This document shows positions 25,799 to 34,751 of a stretch of DNA of 64,000 bases, one piece after another (positions within the stretch are counted from its first letter, which is position 1; every line of letters starts with the position of its first letter). The stretch lies in contig CBDCPP010000002.1 of NCBI GenBank assembly GCA_965220315.1, forward strand, positions 124,001-188,000. The letters run 5' to 3'. Source of the DNA: JAPOXK01 sp965220315 (GTDB taxonomy: Bacteria > Chloroflexota > Dehalococcoidia > Bin125). The notes under the pieces are model-generated. The model was not told the DNA's origin, did no database searches, and saw only the letters and a program-made list of their open reading frames with translations. A program made the translations under genes and the position numbers.

Positions 25799-26740
25799 AT
25801 GACGCGACCAACTCGCGAGGCGGTGGAGCGAACCGGCAAGACAGTCGATGAGGCGGTGCAGCGTGCACTGCGCGAGCTCGGCCTCGATCGAACAGAAGTC
25901 GAAGTGCAGGTGATCAGTGAAGGACGGGCGGGCGTGCTGGGGATCGGCGCGGCATCAGCGCGCGTGCGAGTGGCGCCGCTGACGCCCGGCGAGCCAATCG
26001 AGGCTGCACCGGCTGCCAAGGAGGAAGCATTACCACGGATCGACGACTACGAACTGGATGAGCGCGAAGAGCTGGGGCCGCGCGAGCGGCCGGCACGAGG
26101 CAGCCGCGGGAGGAGAGGCGAGCGTGATGCGCCGCGGGATCGCGGCAGGCAGGGACGCGGACGGGAGCGCGAACAGCCGGAGCCGCACATTTCGTTGGAA
26201 GAGCGCATTCCGTTCGAAATGCTCGCATCGCCACTGGAGGAGCCCGTCGACGATCCAGTCGAGCACGCGCAGAACATCCTGCACGATCTCATGCGGATCA
26301 TGGGCATCGACGTCGAGATCACGAACCGTCCGCCGGAAACGCCGATGGACGGGCTCGATCACGCGGCAGCGGTGTTGGACGTGAACCCGGCGCACGCCGG
26401 CGACGACCTGGGCTTCTTGATCGGCCGCCGCGGCGAACACTTGGCGGCGCTTCAGTACATCGTGAATGTGATCCTGAGCCAGACGCACAGCGGCGGGAAC
26501 CCGGTCACGGTTGACGTGCATCACTACAAACAGAGGAGGGAGGAGTCGCTGAACGCACTGGCTCGGCAGATGGCAGATGAAGTGCGCCGAACTAAACAGG
26601 AGGTGGATTTGGAGCCGATGTCCGCCGCCGAACGCCGAATTATTCATCTCGCGCTGGCGGAGGAAACCGACGTAGCGACGGAGTCGGTGGGGTCGGGTGA
26701 TGCGCGCAGAGTGACCATTGTGTACCTTGACGAGAGTTAG
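25799..26740 (+). CDS. jag: RNA-binding protein Jag/KhpB (Jag-N, KH, R3H domains)
   Basis: The protein has the three expected parts: an N-terminal Jag_N domain (residues 1-60, with TVDEAVQRALRELG), a KH domain with the LIGRRGEHLAALQYIVN loop near 200-225, and an R3H domain at the C terminus with ERRIIHLAL. Jag (KhpB) proteins bind RNA together with KhpA and affect cell division and elongation. Between the first two domains is a charged, Arg/Glu-rich linker. It has 313 residues. The gene follows yidC, as in most bacteria, with a ribosome-binding AAGAAAGG ahead of the ATG. Confidence 0.93.
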   Translation: MTRPTREAVERTGKTVDEAVQRALRELGLDRTEVEVQVISEGRAGVLGIGAASARVRVAPLTPGEPIEAAPAAKEEALPRIDDYELDEREELGPRERPARGSRGRRGERDAPRDRGRQGRGREREQPEPHISLEERIPFEMLASPLEEPVDDPVEHAQNILHDLMRIMGIDVEITNRPPETPMDGLDHAAAVLDVNPAHAGDDLGFLIGRRGEHLAALQYIVNVILSQTHSGGNPVTVDVHHYKQRREESLNALARQMADEVRRTKQEVDLEPMSAAERRIIHLALAEETDVATESVGSGDARRVTIVYLDES

Positions 26741-26782
26741 TATTGCCCGTTCCGTGGCGGGGTCGGCGCGCACTGGAGCCTG

Positions 26783-27586
26783 ATGGCCGTTTGGGCTATC
26801 GCGAACCAGAAGGGCGGCGTCGGCAAGAGCACGACGGGGATCAACCTGGGCGCGGCGCTTGCGCGACTCGGGCTGCGGGTGTTGCTCGTCGACAGCGACC
26901 CGCAAAGTAATGCGACGAGTGGCCTCGGCGGCCGCCCGGGCGACACGCCTACCATTTACGATCTCTTGCTCGCTGCGGCTCCCCAGCCGGATGCGGCGAT
27001 TCTGCCGACGCGGCAGCAGGGACTCAGCCTGATCGCCGCGACGCCGGCGCTCGCCGGCGCGGAGGTAGAGCTGGCCGGGGCGCCAGCGCGCGAGTATCGC
27101 CTGCGACGCGCGTTGGCCGGAACGGCGGCGCGCTTCGATCAGATCCTGATCGACTGCCCGCCATCGCTGGGATTGCTCACCATCAACGCTCTCTGTGCAG
27201 CGGACACCGTGCTGGTGCCGGTGCAGTGCGAATACCTTGCGCTGGAAGGGTTGGGGCATCTCATCACGACGATCGATCTCGTACGCCGCAATCTAAACCA
27301 GCAGCTGGCCGTCGGCGCCGTGCTACTGACGATGTTCGACGGGCGCACCAACCTCGCGCAGCAAGTGGTGGATGAGGTACGGCAGCATTTCCCGGAGACG
27401 CTCCAGACAGTAATCCCTCGGTCGATCCGATTAGGGGAAGCGCCCAGCCACGGACGCACGATCTTCGAGTACGCGCCGCAGTCAGCGGGAGCGATAGCCT
27501 ACGCACAGGCAGCAGCGGAACTGCAAGCCACGACTTTCGGAGTACGGCAGCCTCCCACGCAGGCTGTAGTAGGAGCAGAAGCATGA
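26783..27586 (+). CDS. parA: Chromosome-partitioning ATPase ParA (Soj)
   Basis: ParA is the ATPase that moves ParB-parS complexes along the nucleoid. The deviant Walker A is KGGVGKST at residues 10-17, followed by the LLVDSDPQSNAT Walker A' and the DQILIDCPPSLG Walker B near 110-120. At 267 residues it is a chromosome-type ParA without an N-terminal helix-turn-helix. The ATG is preceded by ACTGGAG. It overlaps parB by 4 bp, and a parS site lies 3.3 kb upstream, so the segregation system is complete here. Confidence 0.95.
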   Translation: MAVWAIANQKGGVGKSTTGINLGAALARLGLRVLLVDSDPQSNATSGLGGRPGDTPTIYDLLLAAAPQPDAAILPTRQQGLSLIAATPALAGAEVELAGAPAREYRLRRALAGTAARFDQILIDCPPSLGLLTINALCAADTVLVPVQCEYLALEGLGHLITTIDLVRRNLNQQLAVGAVLLTMFDGRTNLAQQVVDEVRQHFPETLQTVIPRSIRLGEAPSHGRTIFEYAPQSAGAIAYAQAAAELQATTFGVRQPPTQAVVGAEA

Positions 27587-28500
27587 GCAGCCGACTTGCG
27601 CTAGGGCGCGGCTTGGACTCTCTGATCTCGCCGAAGGGTGGCGGCCGGGAAGAATCATCCGCGGAGGCGCAGGCAGCGGCGCGAACTTCGCTTCCCATTG
27701 CGGAGATCCAACCGAATCCCGACCAACCGCGCAGCTATGTGGACCCGGCGGGCTTGGAGGATCTGGCTTCGAGCATTCGGGAGCACGGAGTGCTGCAGCC
27801 GATCATCGTGCGGCGCGACGCGGAGGCAGGTTACGTCTTGGTCGCCGGCGAGCGACGCTGGCGCGCGGCGCGACTCGCGGGGCTCCCGGACATTCCCGCG
27901 ATTGTCACGGACTTGGCGAGCGAGGGGCTCCTGGCGGTGGCCTTGGTCGAGAACTTGCAGCGAGAAGACCTCAGTCCGTTGGAGGAGGCGCACGCTTACG
28001 CCCGCTTGATCGATCGGACGGGGATGACGCAGGAGCGCCTGGCGGCGCGGGTAGGGAAGAGCCGTGCCGCGATCACGAACGCACTGCGACTGTTGCAGCT
28101 GCCCGATCCGATCCGCTTGAGCTTGGCGGCGCGAGAGATCAGCGAAGGGCATGCGCGCGCGATCCTGGGCGCGGGCGGCGAGGAGCAACAGCTCCGGGTT
28201 TGGGAGCAGGTGAAACGGCGCGGGCTATCGGTACGGGATACCGAACGCGCGGTCCAAGCGCTGCGGCCAGCAAAGTTGACGGGCAGGGCAAAGACGCGAA
28301 AGCCGGGCGACGACCTCGCGCAGGAGCGCCTGCAATCCGCACTCGGCACCAAGGTGCGGGTGGAGCGCGGCCGCAAGGGCGGGCGGATCGTAGTGCAGTG
28401 GTACGACGACGAGCAGCTCGAAGCGATCGTGGCTGCGTTGGTCGCGACGGCCGCAGCGTTCGAAGAACGGTCGCCTTCACCGGACTCGATCGCCGTTTAA
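27583..28500 (+). CDS. parB: Chromosome-partitioning CTPase ParB (Spo0J)
   Basis: ParB binds parS sites and spreads as a clamp in a CTP-dependent way. The N-terminal CTP-binding motif is seen as GERRWRAARLAG near residue 90, and VALVENLQREDLSPLEEA follows. The helix-turn-helix that reads parS lies around residues 145-175 (QERLAARVGKSRAAITNALRLL). The C-terminal dimerisation part is at about 245-300. The very start, LALGRGLDSLI, resembles the ParA-contacting peptide of chromosomal ParBs. It has 305 residues. An inverted repeat follows the stop. Confidence 0.95.
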   Translation: MSSRLALGRGLDSLISPKGGGREESSAEAQAAARTSLPIAEIQPNPDQPRSYVDPAGLEDLASSIREHGVLQPIIVRRDAEAGYVLVAGERRWRAARLAGLPDIPAIVTDLASEGLLAVALVENLQREDLSPLEEAHAYARLIDRTGMTQERLAARVGKSRAAITNALRLLQLPDPIRLSLAAREISEGHARAILGAGGEEQQLRVWEQVKRRGLSVRDTERAVQALRPAKLTGRAKTRKPGDDLAQERLQSALGTKVRVERGRKGGRIVVQWYDDEQLEAIVAALVATAAAFEERSPSPDSIAV

Positions 28501-28517
28501 TTCAACCCGACCCGGCA

Positions 28518-28556
28518 GCGGTGCACGTAGCGGCTAACATGGCCTCCGTGCACCGC
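28518..28556. repeat. Ten-bp inverted repeat downstream of parB
   Basis: GCGGTGCACG and its reverse complement CGTGCACCGC are separated by 19 bases, in which GGC and GCC can add an inner stem. It lies 18 bp past parB and 24 bp before the next gene. There is no T run after it, so it may be a weak terminator, a processing site or a protein-binding site. Confidence 0.6.
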
Positions 28557-28579
28557 GGCGGTGTGCGGAGGGAGCCGAC

Positions 28580-29044
28580 ATGCGAGCGTCCACGCGACTC
28601 CAAGAGCTGGGGATCACGCTACCAACTGGACTGGTGCCGGTGGCGCTGTACAAGCCAGCAGTTGTCACGGGATCCCTGTGTTACGTGTCGGGCAACATCA
28701 ACCAAGCTGCCAATGGCGACCTCACGATTACCGGCAAAGTGGGCGCCGAGGTCACACTGGAACAGGCCCGCGAGGCGGCGCGTCTCGCCGCGATCAACGG
28801 CCTCGCCGGCGCGGTCAGTGTTATCGGTTCGATCGACCGGGTCACGAAGGTGATTCGCATCACCGGCTATGTGAACGGGGCACCGGGCTTTGACCAACCA
28901 TCCAAGGTGATCGATGGCGCCTCGGAGCTACTGCACGACATCTTCGGTGAGGACGGGATCGCGGCCCGATCCGCGATCGGCTTGGCCGAGCTGCCGTTCA
29001 GCGCTCCCGTCGAAGTAGAGCTGATTTTGGAGATCCGAGCCTAG
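28580..29044 (+). CDS. RidA/YjgF-family protein
   Basis: The protein of 154 residues shows the YjgF/RidA fold, with VTGSLCYVSGNIN near residue 35, VTLEQAREAARLAAINGLA near 60, and the strands VTKVIRITGYVN and PVEVELILEIRA at the C terminus. The type is closer to the YjgF-like group with a long insertion than to E. coli RidA. The arginine that binds the imine substrate in RidA is not at the usual place, so enamine or imine deaminase activity is uncertain. The ATG follows CGGAGGGAG. It is the last plus-strand gene before the minus-strand ricT unit. Confidence 0.82.
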   Translation: MRASTRLQELGITLPTGLVPVALYKPAVVTGSLCYVSGNINQAANGDLTITGKVGAEVTLEQAREAARLAAINGLAGAVSVIGSIDRVTKVIRITGYVNGAPGFDQPSKVIDGASELLHDIFGEDGIAARSAIGLAELPFSAPVEVELILEIRA

Positions 29045-29053
29045 CGTTAGTCG

Positions 29054-30175
29054 CTAGCTCTTCGAAGATGCGCCTTCGCTTGAGGAAGCGTCCCGCCGCG
29101 GCCTAGGTTTGCGATCGGCGTCGGCTTCGCTTCGGTTTGTGCTGATCGGGCCTGCATGGCCGTGGTCTTTTTCTGCGCGCTGCTTTCGCGGACCCTGATC
29201 GCGAGGTCCCGATTGCTCGGTGCTTGCGCTTTGGCGGCGGCGACGGCGGCGGCGGCTCCGGACAGGACGATCACCTTGCTGGTCAGGCTCGTCGCGACGG
29301 CGCTGGGGATCCCCAGCGATCTGCGTGCGCTCGCTGGCCTCGGCAATGGCCTGATTGGGCGCTGTTTCCACGCGTACGGCAGTTCCCATCTCCACAGCAG
29401 GCACCTCGACACGCCGGCGCTCATGTTCTAACTCCACCGTCGCAGTTTGCTTCGGCACACTGACGGTGACGACCCGCCCTTGTCCCACGGGCGTGGAAAC
29501 GTGTGCGCCAATCTTAGGGAGGGTGCCCCGCATCTCCTTATAAACATCGAATTCGAAGGTGAGACAGCACAGCAAGCGGCCGCAGACGCCGGAGATCTTA
29601 TCGGGGTTGAGAGAGAGGTCTTGCGCCTTCGCCATACGGATCCCCACTTTGGGGAAATCGGTCATCCACGACGAGCAGCAGAGACGTTGCCCGCAGATGT
29701 CGTAGCCGTCTATGAGCTTGGCGCGGTCGCGTGGCCCGATGCGCTTCATATGCAGGGAGATCGCATATTCAATTTCGATCGCTTCCTGCAGGTCACGGAA
29801 GTCGACGTGCTCATCCGCTTCGAAGAAGCCGGTTGCTTCCGTGCCGCCAAGATTAATCTGCACTGCCGACACATACATCGGTAGCTCCAGCTCCGCGACC
29901 ATCGCGCGCATGCGCCGCAGCATGGCGTGGCCGTGGTCCTGCAGCTCGAGAGCGCGGGCGCGATCGTCATTGGAGGCGAGACGCTTGATGGGCTTGACAT
30001 CGGAGGGAACGGGGCCAGCATCCGCATCAGGGGTCGTGACGATGCGCGCCATCTCCTCGCCATGCGCTGTTGGGACGACGACGTACTCGCCGACGTACAC
30101 CTCTTCCTGCGGAGGAGCAAAGTGGTAGATCTTGGCGGCTTCACGGAAGCGCACGCCAATGACGTTAGCCGTCAT
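29054..30175 (-). CDS. ricT: PSP1-domain protein RicT (YaaT)
   Basis: RicT (YaaT) carries a PSP1 domain. In Bacillus it forms a complex with RicA and RicF that binds iron-sulfur clusters and affects RNase Y. The conserved core runs from VIGVRFREAAKIYHF to about residue 270 and has several cysteines, including GQRLCCSSW and CGRLLCCLTFEF. The tail after about residue 280 is low-complexity, rich in Arg, Asp and Gln, and looks disordered. I took the ATG at 30175; a TTG further upstream would lie inside holB. It overlaps holB by 11 bp. The order holB-ricT is usual in many Gram-positive and related genomes. Confidence 0.9.
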   Translation of the reverse strand: MTANVIGVRFREAAKIYHFAPPQEEVYVGEYVVVPTAHGEEMARIVTTPDADAGPVPSDVKPIKRLASNDDRARALELQDHGHAMLRRMRAMVAELELPMYVSAVQINLGGTEATGFFEADEHVDFRDLQEAIEIEYAISLHMKRIGPRDRAKLIDGYDICGQRLCCSSWMTDFPKVGIRMAKAQDLSLNPDKISGVCGRLLCCLTFEFDVYKEMRGTLPKIGAHVSTPVGQGRVVTVSVPKQTATVELEHERRRVEVPAVEMGTAVRVETAPNQAIAEASERTQIAGDPQRRRDEPDQQGDRPVRSRRRRRRRQSASTEQSGPRDQGPRKQRAEKDHGHAGPISTNRSEADADRKPRPRRDASSSEGASSKS

Positions 30176-31211
30176 ACGAGTTCCCTTCGGCCGGCGGAGT
30201 TTGCAGCAGCATCGCCTCGAGAGCAAGGCGTGGGTTCACCCCGCGCCGCAGATGTTCGCGTGTTTCGACAAGCGCGTGTAGGAACCGTGCGACATCCACA
30301 GGTTGATAGCGCTTAGCGTCGTCACGGAGCTGTTCGGTCAGGTTTTGGTGGGTGACACGATTGGAGACGCCGGTGACGATGCGGAGCAGGTCACGCCACC
30401 AAGCGATCCAGTGATCGAGCGCATTGAGAGCGTTGACCGGCTCGGCACCGCTGCGCCCCGCTAGGCTTTGGGCGTAGGTCAAGCGATCGGCGCAGCTACT
30501 CGCGAGGATGCGGCTTGCCTCCTCCGTCTGCGTGCGGCGCACCTCCAAGGGGTCGCCCTCGTCAAGCGCAGTGACCGCCCAACCCACCCGTCCACCCGCG
30601 AGGCGGGCGAGGGCGGTAGCTGCCTCGGGGTCCATGCCGTGCTCGGTAGTCAGCCAAGTCGCCAGCTCCGTGACGGGCAATGGGCCCAACGCCCATTCCT
30701 GACAACGAGAGCGTACGGTGTCACGCAGACGTGCAGGACGCTCGGTCACGAGGATGAAAGTGACGGTCGGAGGGGGTTCCTCCAGTGTCTTCAAGAAAGC
30801 GTTCTCGGCTTCGTCCGTGAGCGCATCTGCCGGATCGATGATGTAGACGCGTCGGCATCCTTCGTAGGGTTGCAAGACGGCGGCGGTCTCCATGCGGCGC
30901 ACAGCGCAAATACCGATGGTGCGGCTGCGGCTGTGGTCGTGATCGCTCACGTGACAGATGCCGCCGGGCGCGATAACTTCGACATCGGCGTGCTGGCCAT
31001 CGGCGATACGGCCGCAAGGCCGACACTCGCCACAGGGGCGAGGATTTCCTTGGCAGTTAAGGGCGCGCGCCAGCGCGAGTGCGAGGGTCTTTTTGCCAAC
31101 GTGCGCCGGACCAGTAATCAGCATTGCGGGGGGAAGGCGGTCCGCGACGAGAGCGCGTTCCAACGCCCCAATAACTCTGTTCCCACCGATGAGGCCCCAG
31201 CGCGCGATCAT
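30165..31211 (-). CDS. holB: DNA polymerase III delta' subunit
   Basis: HolB is part of the clamp loader that places the beta clamp on DNA. The AAA+ fold appears with a P-loop-like GPAHVGKKT near residue 38, in which a second Lys stands where the usual Ser or Thr follows the GK. A zinc module CQGNPRPCGECRPC lies at about 52-66, and the sensor region YIIDPADALTDEAENAFLKTLEEPP is clear near 125-150. At 348 residues it is the normal size. The ATG overlaps the stop of lysA by 4 bp, so it is translated with lysA. Confidence 0.9.
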   Translation of the reverse strand: MIARWGLIGGNRVIGALERALVADRLPPAMLITGPAHVGKKTLALALARALNCQGNPRPCGECRPCGRIADGQHADVEVIAPGGICHVSDHDHSRSRTIGICAVRRMETAAVLQPYEGCRRVYIIDPADALTDEAENAFLKTLEEPPPTVTFILVTERPARLRDTVRSRCQEWALGPLPVTELATWLTTEHGMDPEAATALARLAGGRVGWAVTALDEGDPLEVRRTQTEEASRILASSCADRLTYAQSLAGRSGAEPVNALNALDHWIAWWRDLLRIVTGVSNRVTHQNLTEQLRDDAKRYQPVDVARFLHALVETREHLRRGVNPRLALEAMLLQTPPAEGNSYDG

Positions 31212-32563
31212 GTTCGTCCCGTCCGGGTGACATCCTCTTCGAGCATCAGGAGATCATCGTAACGCTGGCGACGACGTGTGAGGCGGGCCGTGCCCTGATT
31301 GACAAAAACGACGGCCGATCGAGGGGCGAGATTGTAGTTACTCTCCATGGCAAGGTGATAGGCGCCGCTGGCGGGCAGAGCGAGGAGGTCGCCAGCCCGC
31401 AGGCGCGGCAACTCTGCCTCACGTACCAAGATGTCGCCACTCTCGCAGAACTTGCCCGCTACGGTGACCGTCTCTTCGGCGGTGTCGTGCATACGGTTGG
31501 CCGCTAGCGCGCTGTAGCGCGAGCCGTACATCGCGGGCCGCACGTTGTCTGCCATGCCACCGTCAACGCTTATATAGGTACGGACGCCCTCGATCTCTTT
31601 GCGGGCACCGACCGTGTACACGGCGACGCCAGCGCGCCCCACGATCGAGCGGCCGGGCTCCACGTGGACGCGGGGAACGGGCAGATCATGCGTAGTGCAG
31701 GCAGCGTGGAGCGCGCGGCTCACAGCTTGGGCATAGTCAGCGACGGCGGGGGGCTCTTGATCGAGGGTATAGGCGACAGCGAAGCCGCCGCCCACCGAGA
31801 ACTCGCGCCAGTGAAACTCAAAAGCGTCCCACATTCGTGCGGCAAAGCCTGCCATTACCTGGATGCCGCGGACATAGGGCTCAGTGGAGAAGATGGGTGA
31901 GCCAAGATGAACGTGATAGCCTCGCAACTCCAGACCATCGGCTGCAAGGGTGCGCTGCACGGCTTCCTCGGCATCGCCCGGTGCCAAGGGGAAACCGAAC
32001 TTGCTATCCGCGACACCGGTGGTCGTCTTTTCGTGGGTATGTGCGTCGACGCCGGGAGTAACACGGAGGAGCACAGGCTGCGCGTGGCCGCGTTGTTGAG
32101 AAAGTTGGTCCAAGAGCGCTAGCTCGTGGAAATTATCGATGACAATGCGGCCGACATCGGCATCGAGGGCTTCCCGCAGCTCGGCTTCACTCTTGTTATT
32201 GCCGTGAAATACGGCCCGCGCCATAGGAAAGCCGGAACGTCGAGCAACGAATAGCTCGCCGCCCGAAACGACGTCGAGCCCCAACCCTTCCTCCGCAGCG
32301 ATTGCGGCGATGGTAGGACTCAGATACGCCTTGGCAGCATATTGCACATCGGTGCCCGGGAGGACGCGATCGAACTGCACGCGAAACTCGCGGCAGGCGC
32401 TGCGGATAGTTTCCTCGTCATAAATGTATAGGGGGGTGCCGAACTCGGCGACGAGCGCTGGGATGTCACAACCACCAATCTGCAGGTGGCCCCATTCATC
32501 CGTCGTAGCGGTCGCGGGGAGCACTGGCGCCAGCGCGTGCACGGCACCTGTCCGGTTGCTCAC
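31208..32563 (-). CDS. lysA: Diaminopimelate decarboxylase
   Basis: LysA makes L-lysine from meso-diaminopimelate. The PLP-binding lysine is in VQYAAKAY near residue 70, the substrate-binding HVHLGSPIF-type region follows, and the ESGDILVREAELP stretch with the CESGD motif lies near the C terminus. The protein is fold-type III and about 451 residues from the GTG at 32563, chosen because GAGGAGCGA lies upstream; a start at 32599 would add 12. It overlaps holB by 4 bp. The lysine pathway is also represented by lysC near the right end. Confidence 0.94.
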   Translation of the reverse strand: MSNRTGAVHALAPVLPATATTDEWGHLQIGGCDIPALVAEFGTPLYIYDEETIRSACREFRVQFDRVLPGTDVQYAAKAYLSPTIAAIAAEEGLGLDVVSGGELFVARRSGFPMARAVFHGNNKSEAELREALDADVGRIVIDNFHELALLDQLSQQRGHAQPVLLRVTPGVDAHTHEKTTTGVADSKFGFPLAPGDAEEAVQRTLAADGLELRGYHVHLGSPIFSTEPYVRGIQVMAGFAARMWDAFEFHWREFSVGGGFAVAYTLDQEPPAVADYAQAVSRALHAACTTHDLPVPRVHVEPGRSIVGRAGVAVYTVGARKEIEGVRTYISVDGGMADNVRPAMYGSRYSALAANRMHDTAEETVTVAGKFCESGDILVREAELPRLRAGDLLALPASGAYHLAMESNYNLAPRSAVVFVNQGTARLTRRRQRYDDLLMLEEDVTRTGRT

Positions 32564-32735
32564 GAGAGTCGCTCCTCGGCCCGCGCCGGCGCAGCGCAAT
32601 GGCGCGGCACGACGGGCCGGTTTCGTTCTTTAAGGGCTTCATCATCGTAGCGGCGGCGGGGACGGGTGTCATGAGCGGAGCCGCCTATGAGCGATCCAGC
32701 CTAGCGAGAGCCCGGCGGCCTCGACTAGACTCGGC

Positions 32736-32753
32736 GCCCGCCGCGAGGCGGGC
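32736..32753. repeat. Perfect GC hairpin with GNRA loop before MBL gene
   Basis: GCCCGCC and GGCGGGC form a perfect 7-bp stem around a GCGA tetraloop, 11 bp ahead of the GTG start of the MBL hydrolase. It may affect translation or mark the end of an upstream transcript; no T run follows. Confidence 0.5.
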
Positions 32754-32764
32754 CGTGACGAAGC

Positions 32765-33424
32765 GTGCTGGAAAGCGACATGGACGCGCATTTCGAATCC
32801 GACACACTGCGAGTCCTCAAGAACGGTCCGCTGGGGCCGTACGACAACAACGGCATTGTCTTGGTAGACAAAGCGACCAACCAGAGTGCGATCATCGACG
32901 CGGTCGCCGAGATCGAGCAGGTGATCGAAGCCACGGCCGGGACAGAGGTGCGCTTCGTACTATTCACGCATGCGCACCTGGACCATATATGGAGCTTCGA
33001 TACGCTTAAAGAGACGGTCGCAGCACCGTTTCACATGCACCCGGCGGAGCCGAATATCGACCACGACCGCATTGATGTTCACTTGCAGGGCGGCGAAACG
33101 TTGACGCTCGGCTCTACCGAAGTACGGGTGATCCATACGCCCGGCCATACACCCGGCAGCCTTTGCTACCACGCATCGCCCATCTGCGTAGTGGGGGACA
33201 CCCTCTTCCCTGGCGGGCCCGGTCGTAGCGCGAGCGCCGCGGCGTTACTGACGATGATCAATTCGATCACGGCGGAGTTGTTCGCGCTACCGGACGAGAC
33301 GGTGCTGCTCACCGGCCACGGCGCCGACGGCACGATCGCCGAGAGCAAGGCCGAATATGCCGACTTCGCGAAGCGCGACCACGATCCCGATCTACACGGC
33401 GACGTGCTCTGGAGACGGGATTGA
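32765..33424 (+). CDS. MBL-fold metallo-hydrolase
   Basis: The protein of 219 residues has the metallo-beta-lactamase signature THAHLDH (H69, H71, D73, H74), then a histidine in HTPGHTPGS near residue 124 and an aspartate in VVGDTLF, and a last histidine in LTGHGADG near 190. That is the complete binuclear metal site of the glyoxalase II-like hydrolases. It has no signal peptide. The start is GTG at 32765 or ATG at 32780. The natural substrate is unknown; hydroxyacylglutathione or a thioester is likely but not shown. It is followed 40 bp later by an M16 peptidase. Confidence 0.88.
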   Translation: MLESDMDAHFESDTLRVLKNGPLGPYDNNGIVLVDKATNQSAIIDAVAEIEQVIEATAGTEVRFVLFTHAHLDHIWSFDTLKETVAAPFHMHPAEPNIDHDRIDVHLQGGETLTLGSTEVRVIHTPGHTPGSLCYHASPICVVGDTLFPGGPGRSASAAALLTMINSITAELFALPDETVLLTGHGADGTIAESKAEYADFAKRDHDPDLHGDVLWRRD

Positions 33425-33467
33425 GCGAGATCGCGCCGACTAAATTCGCCCGTGGTCTGAGCGCTTG

Positions 33468-34736
33468 ATGCAGCAAACCATCCTGCCTAACGGCCTACGC
33501 GTGCTGACAAGTGAGATGGCTCACAGTCGTTCAGCAACCGTGAGCTTCTACGCGGGGGCGGGATCGCGATATGAACAGCCGAAGGATGCGGGGATCTCAC
33601 ACATTGTGGAGCACGCGTGCTTCAAAGGCTCGCAGGCCCGTCCAATGCCCGAGCAGATCTCAGAGGCGATCGAAGGGACAGGGGGAGTGCTGAATGCTGG
33701 AACGGATCGCGAACTGACCGTCTTCTACGCGAAGGTTCCGGCAGCGCACCTCTCACTCGCGCTCGACGTGGTGCTGGACTTAGCGATCCGGCCCGTCTTC
33801 GATGCCGAAGCGTTCGAGAAGGAACGGCAGGTGGTGTTGGAGGAGCTAGCAATGGTGGAGGACCAGCCGAGCCAGCTGGCCGAACTGGCGTTGGACGGGC
33901 TCCTTTGGCCGGCCGACCCGTTGGGACGCGATGTGGCGGGGACACCGGAAACCGTACGGGCAATAAACCGCGCAGGCGCGGTTACTTACCGGCGCAATCA
34001 GTACACGCCGGCCAACACACTCATGTCGATCGCGGGGGCGATCGACTCAGAGGCCGCGATCGAAACTGTAACGGCCAGCACCGAGGACTGGGAATTCGGC
34101 CAGCCTGGAGACTGGCAGCGGACAATCGCCCTCAATACACGAGAGGCAACGAAGCGGATCGCGGTGCGGAACAAACCGACGGAGCAGGCAAACGTACTCG
34201 TGGGATTGCCGGGGCTCTCGGCGCAGCATCCCGACCGCTACGCACTACATCTCTTGATCAGCGCGCTGGGCGAGGGGATGAGCAGCCGTCTGTTCGTCGA
34301 ATTGCGAGAGCGCCGTGGCTTGGCCTACGACGTCCAAGCGTATGCCACTCACCTGCGCGATACCGGCGCACTCTCGGTCTACCTGGGAGTCGACCCAGAC
34401 AATGTGAATGAGGCGATCAGGCTGACTGTGCGTGAGCTGGGGCGGTTACGCGAAGGCGTCAGCGAGGCAGAACTGACCAAGGTACGGGAGTCCAGCAAGG
34501 GACGAATGCTGCTCAGCTTGGAGGATACGCGCGCCGTCTCCGCCTGGTTCGGAAGCCAAACGTTGCTGCACGAGCGGGCGTGGTCGGTTGAAGAAGTGAT
34601 CACCAACTTGGATACGGTGACGCGAGACGACTTAGCACGGGTAGCGGGGGACCTCATGCACGAGGATCAGCTATTGCTGGCCGTGGTCGGACCTTTTGCC
34701 TCGGCGGAGCCATTCGAGGCGCTCCTGCGATTCTAG
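33468..34736 (+). CDS. M16-family zinc peptidase (PqqL/mitochondrial processing peptidase-like)
   Basis: The N-terminal half contains the inverted zinc site HIVEH (H45, E48, H49 counting from the ATG), with a second glutamate about 75 residues later (VLEELAMVEDQ). The C-terminal half lacks that site but keeps the SSRLFVELRERRGLAYDV R/Y pair of M16 enzymes. A typical single-chain M16B protein of about 420 residues results, which works as a homo- or heterodimer. No signal peptide is seen. Start is the ATG at 33468, next to a TTG at 33465. Its role, such as peptide clearance, is not given by the context. Confidence 0.9.
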   Translation: MQQTILPNGLRVLTSEMAHSRSATVSFYAGAGSRYEQPKDAGISHIVEHACFKGSQARPMPEQISEAIEGTGGVLNAGTDRELTVFYAKVPAAHLSLALDVVLDLAIRPVFDAEAFEKERQVVLEELAMVEDQPSQLAELALDGLLWPADPLGRDVAGTPETVRAINRAGAVTYRRNQYTPANTLMSIAGAIDSEAAIETVTASTEDWEFGQPGDWQRTIALNTREATKRIAVRNKPTEQANVLVGLPGLSAQHPDRYALHLLISALGEGMSSRLFVELRERRGLAYDVQAYATHLRDTGALSVYLGVDPDNVNEAIRLTVRELGRLREGVSEAELTKVRESSKGRMLLSLEDTRAVSAWFGSQTLLHERAWSVEEVITNLDTVTRDDLARVAGDLMHEDQLLLAVVGPFASAEPFEALLRF

Positions 34737-34751
34737 TTGCAGTGCTGCCGC

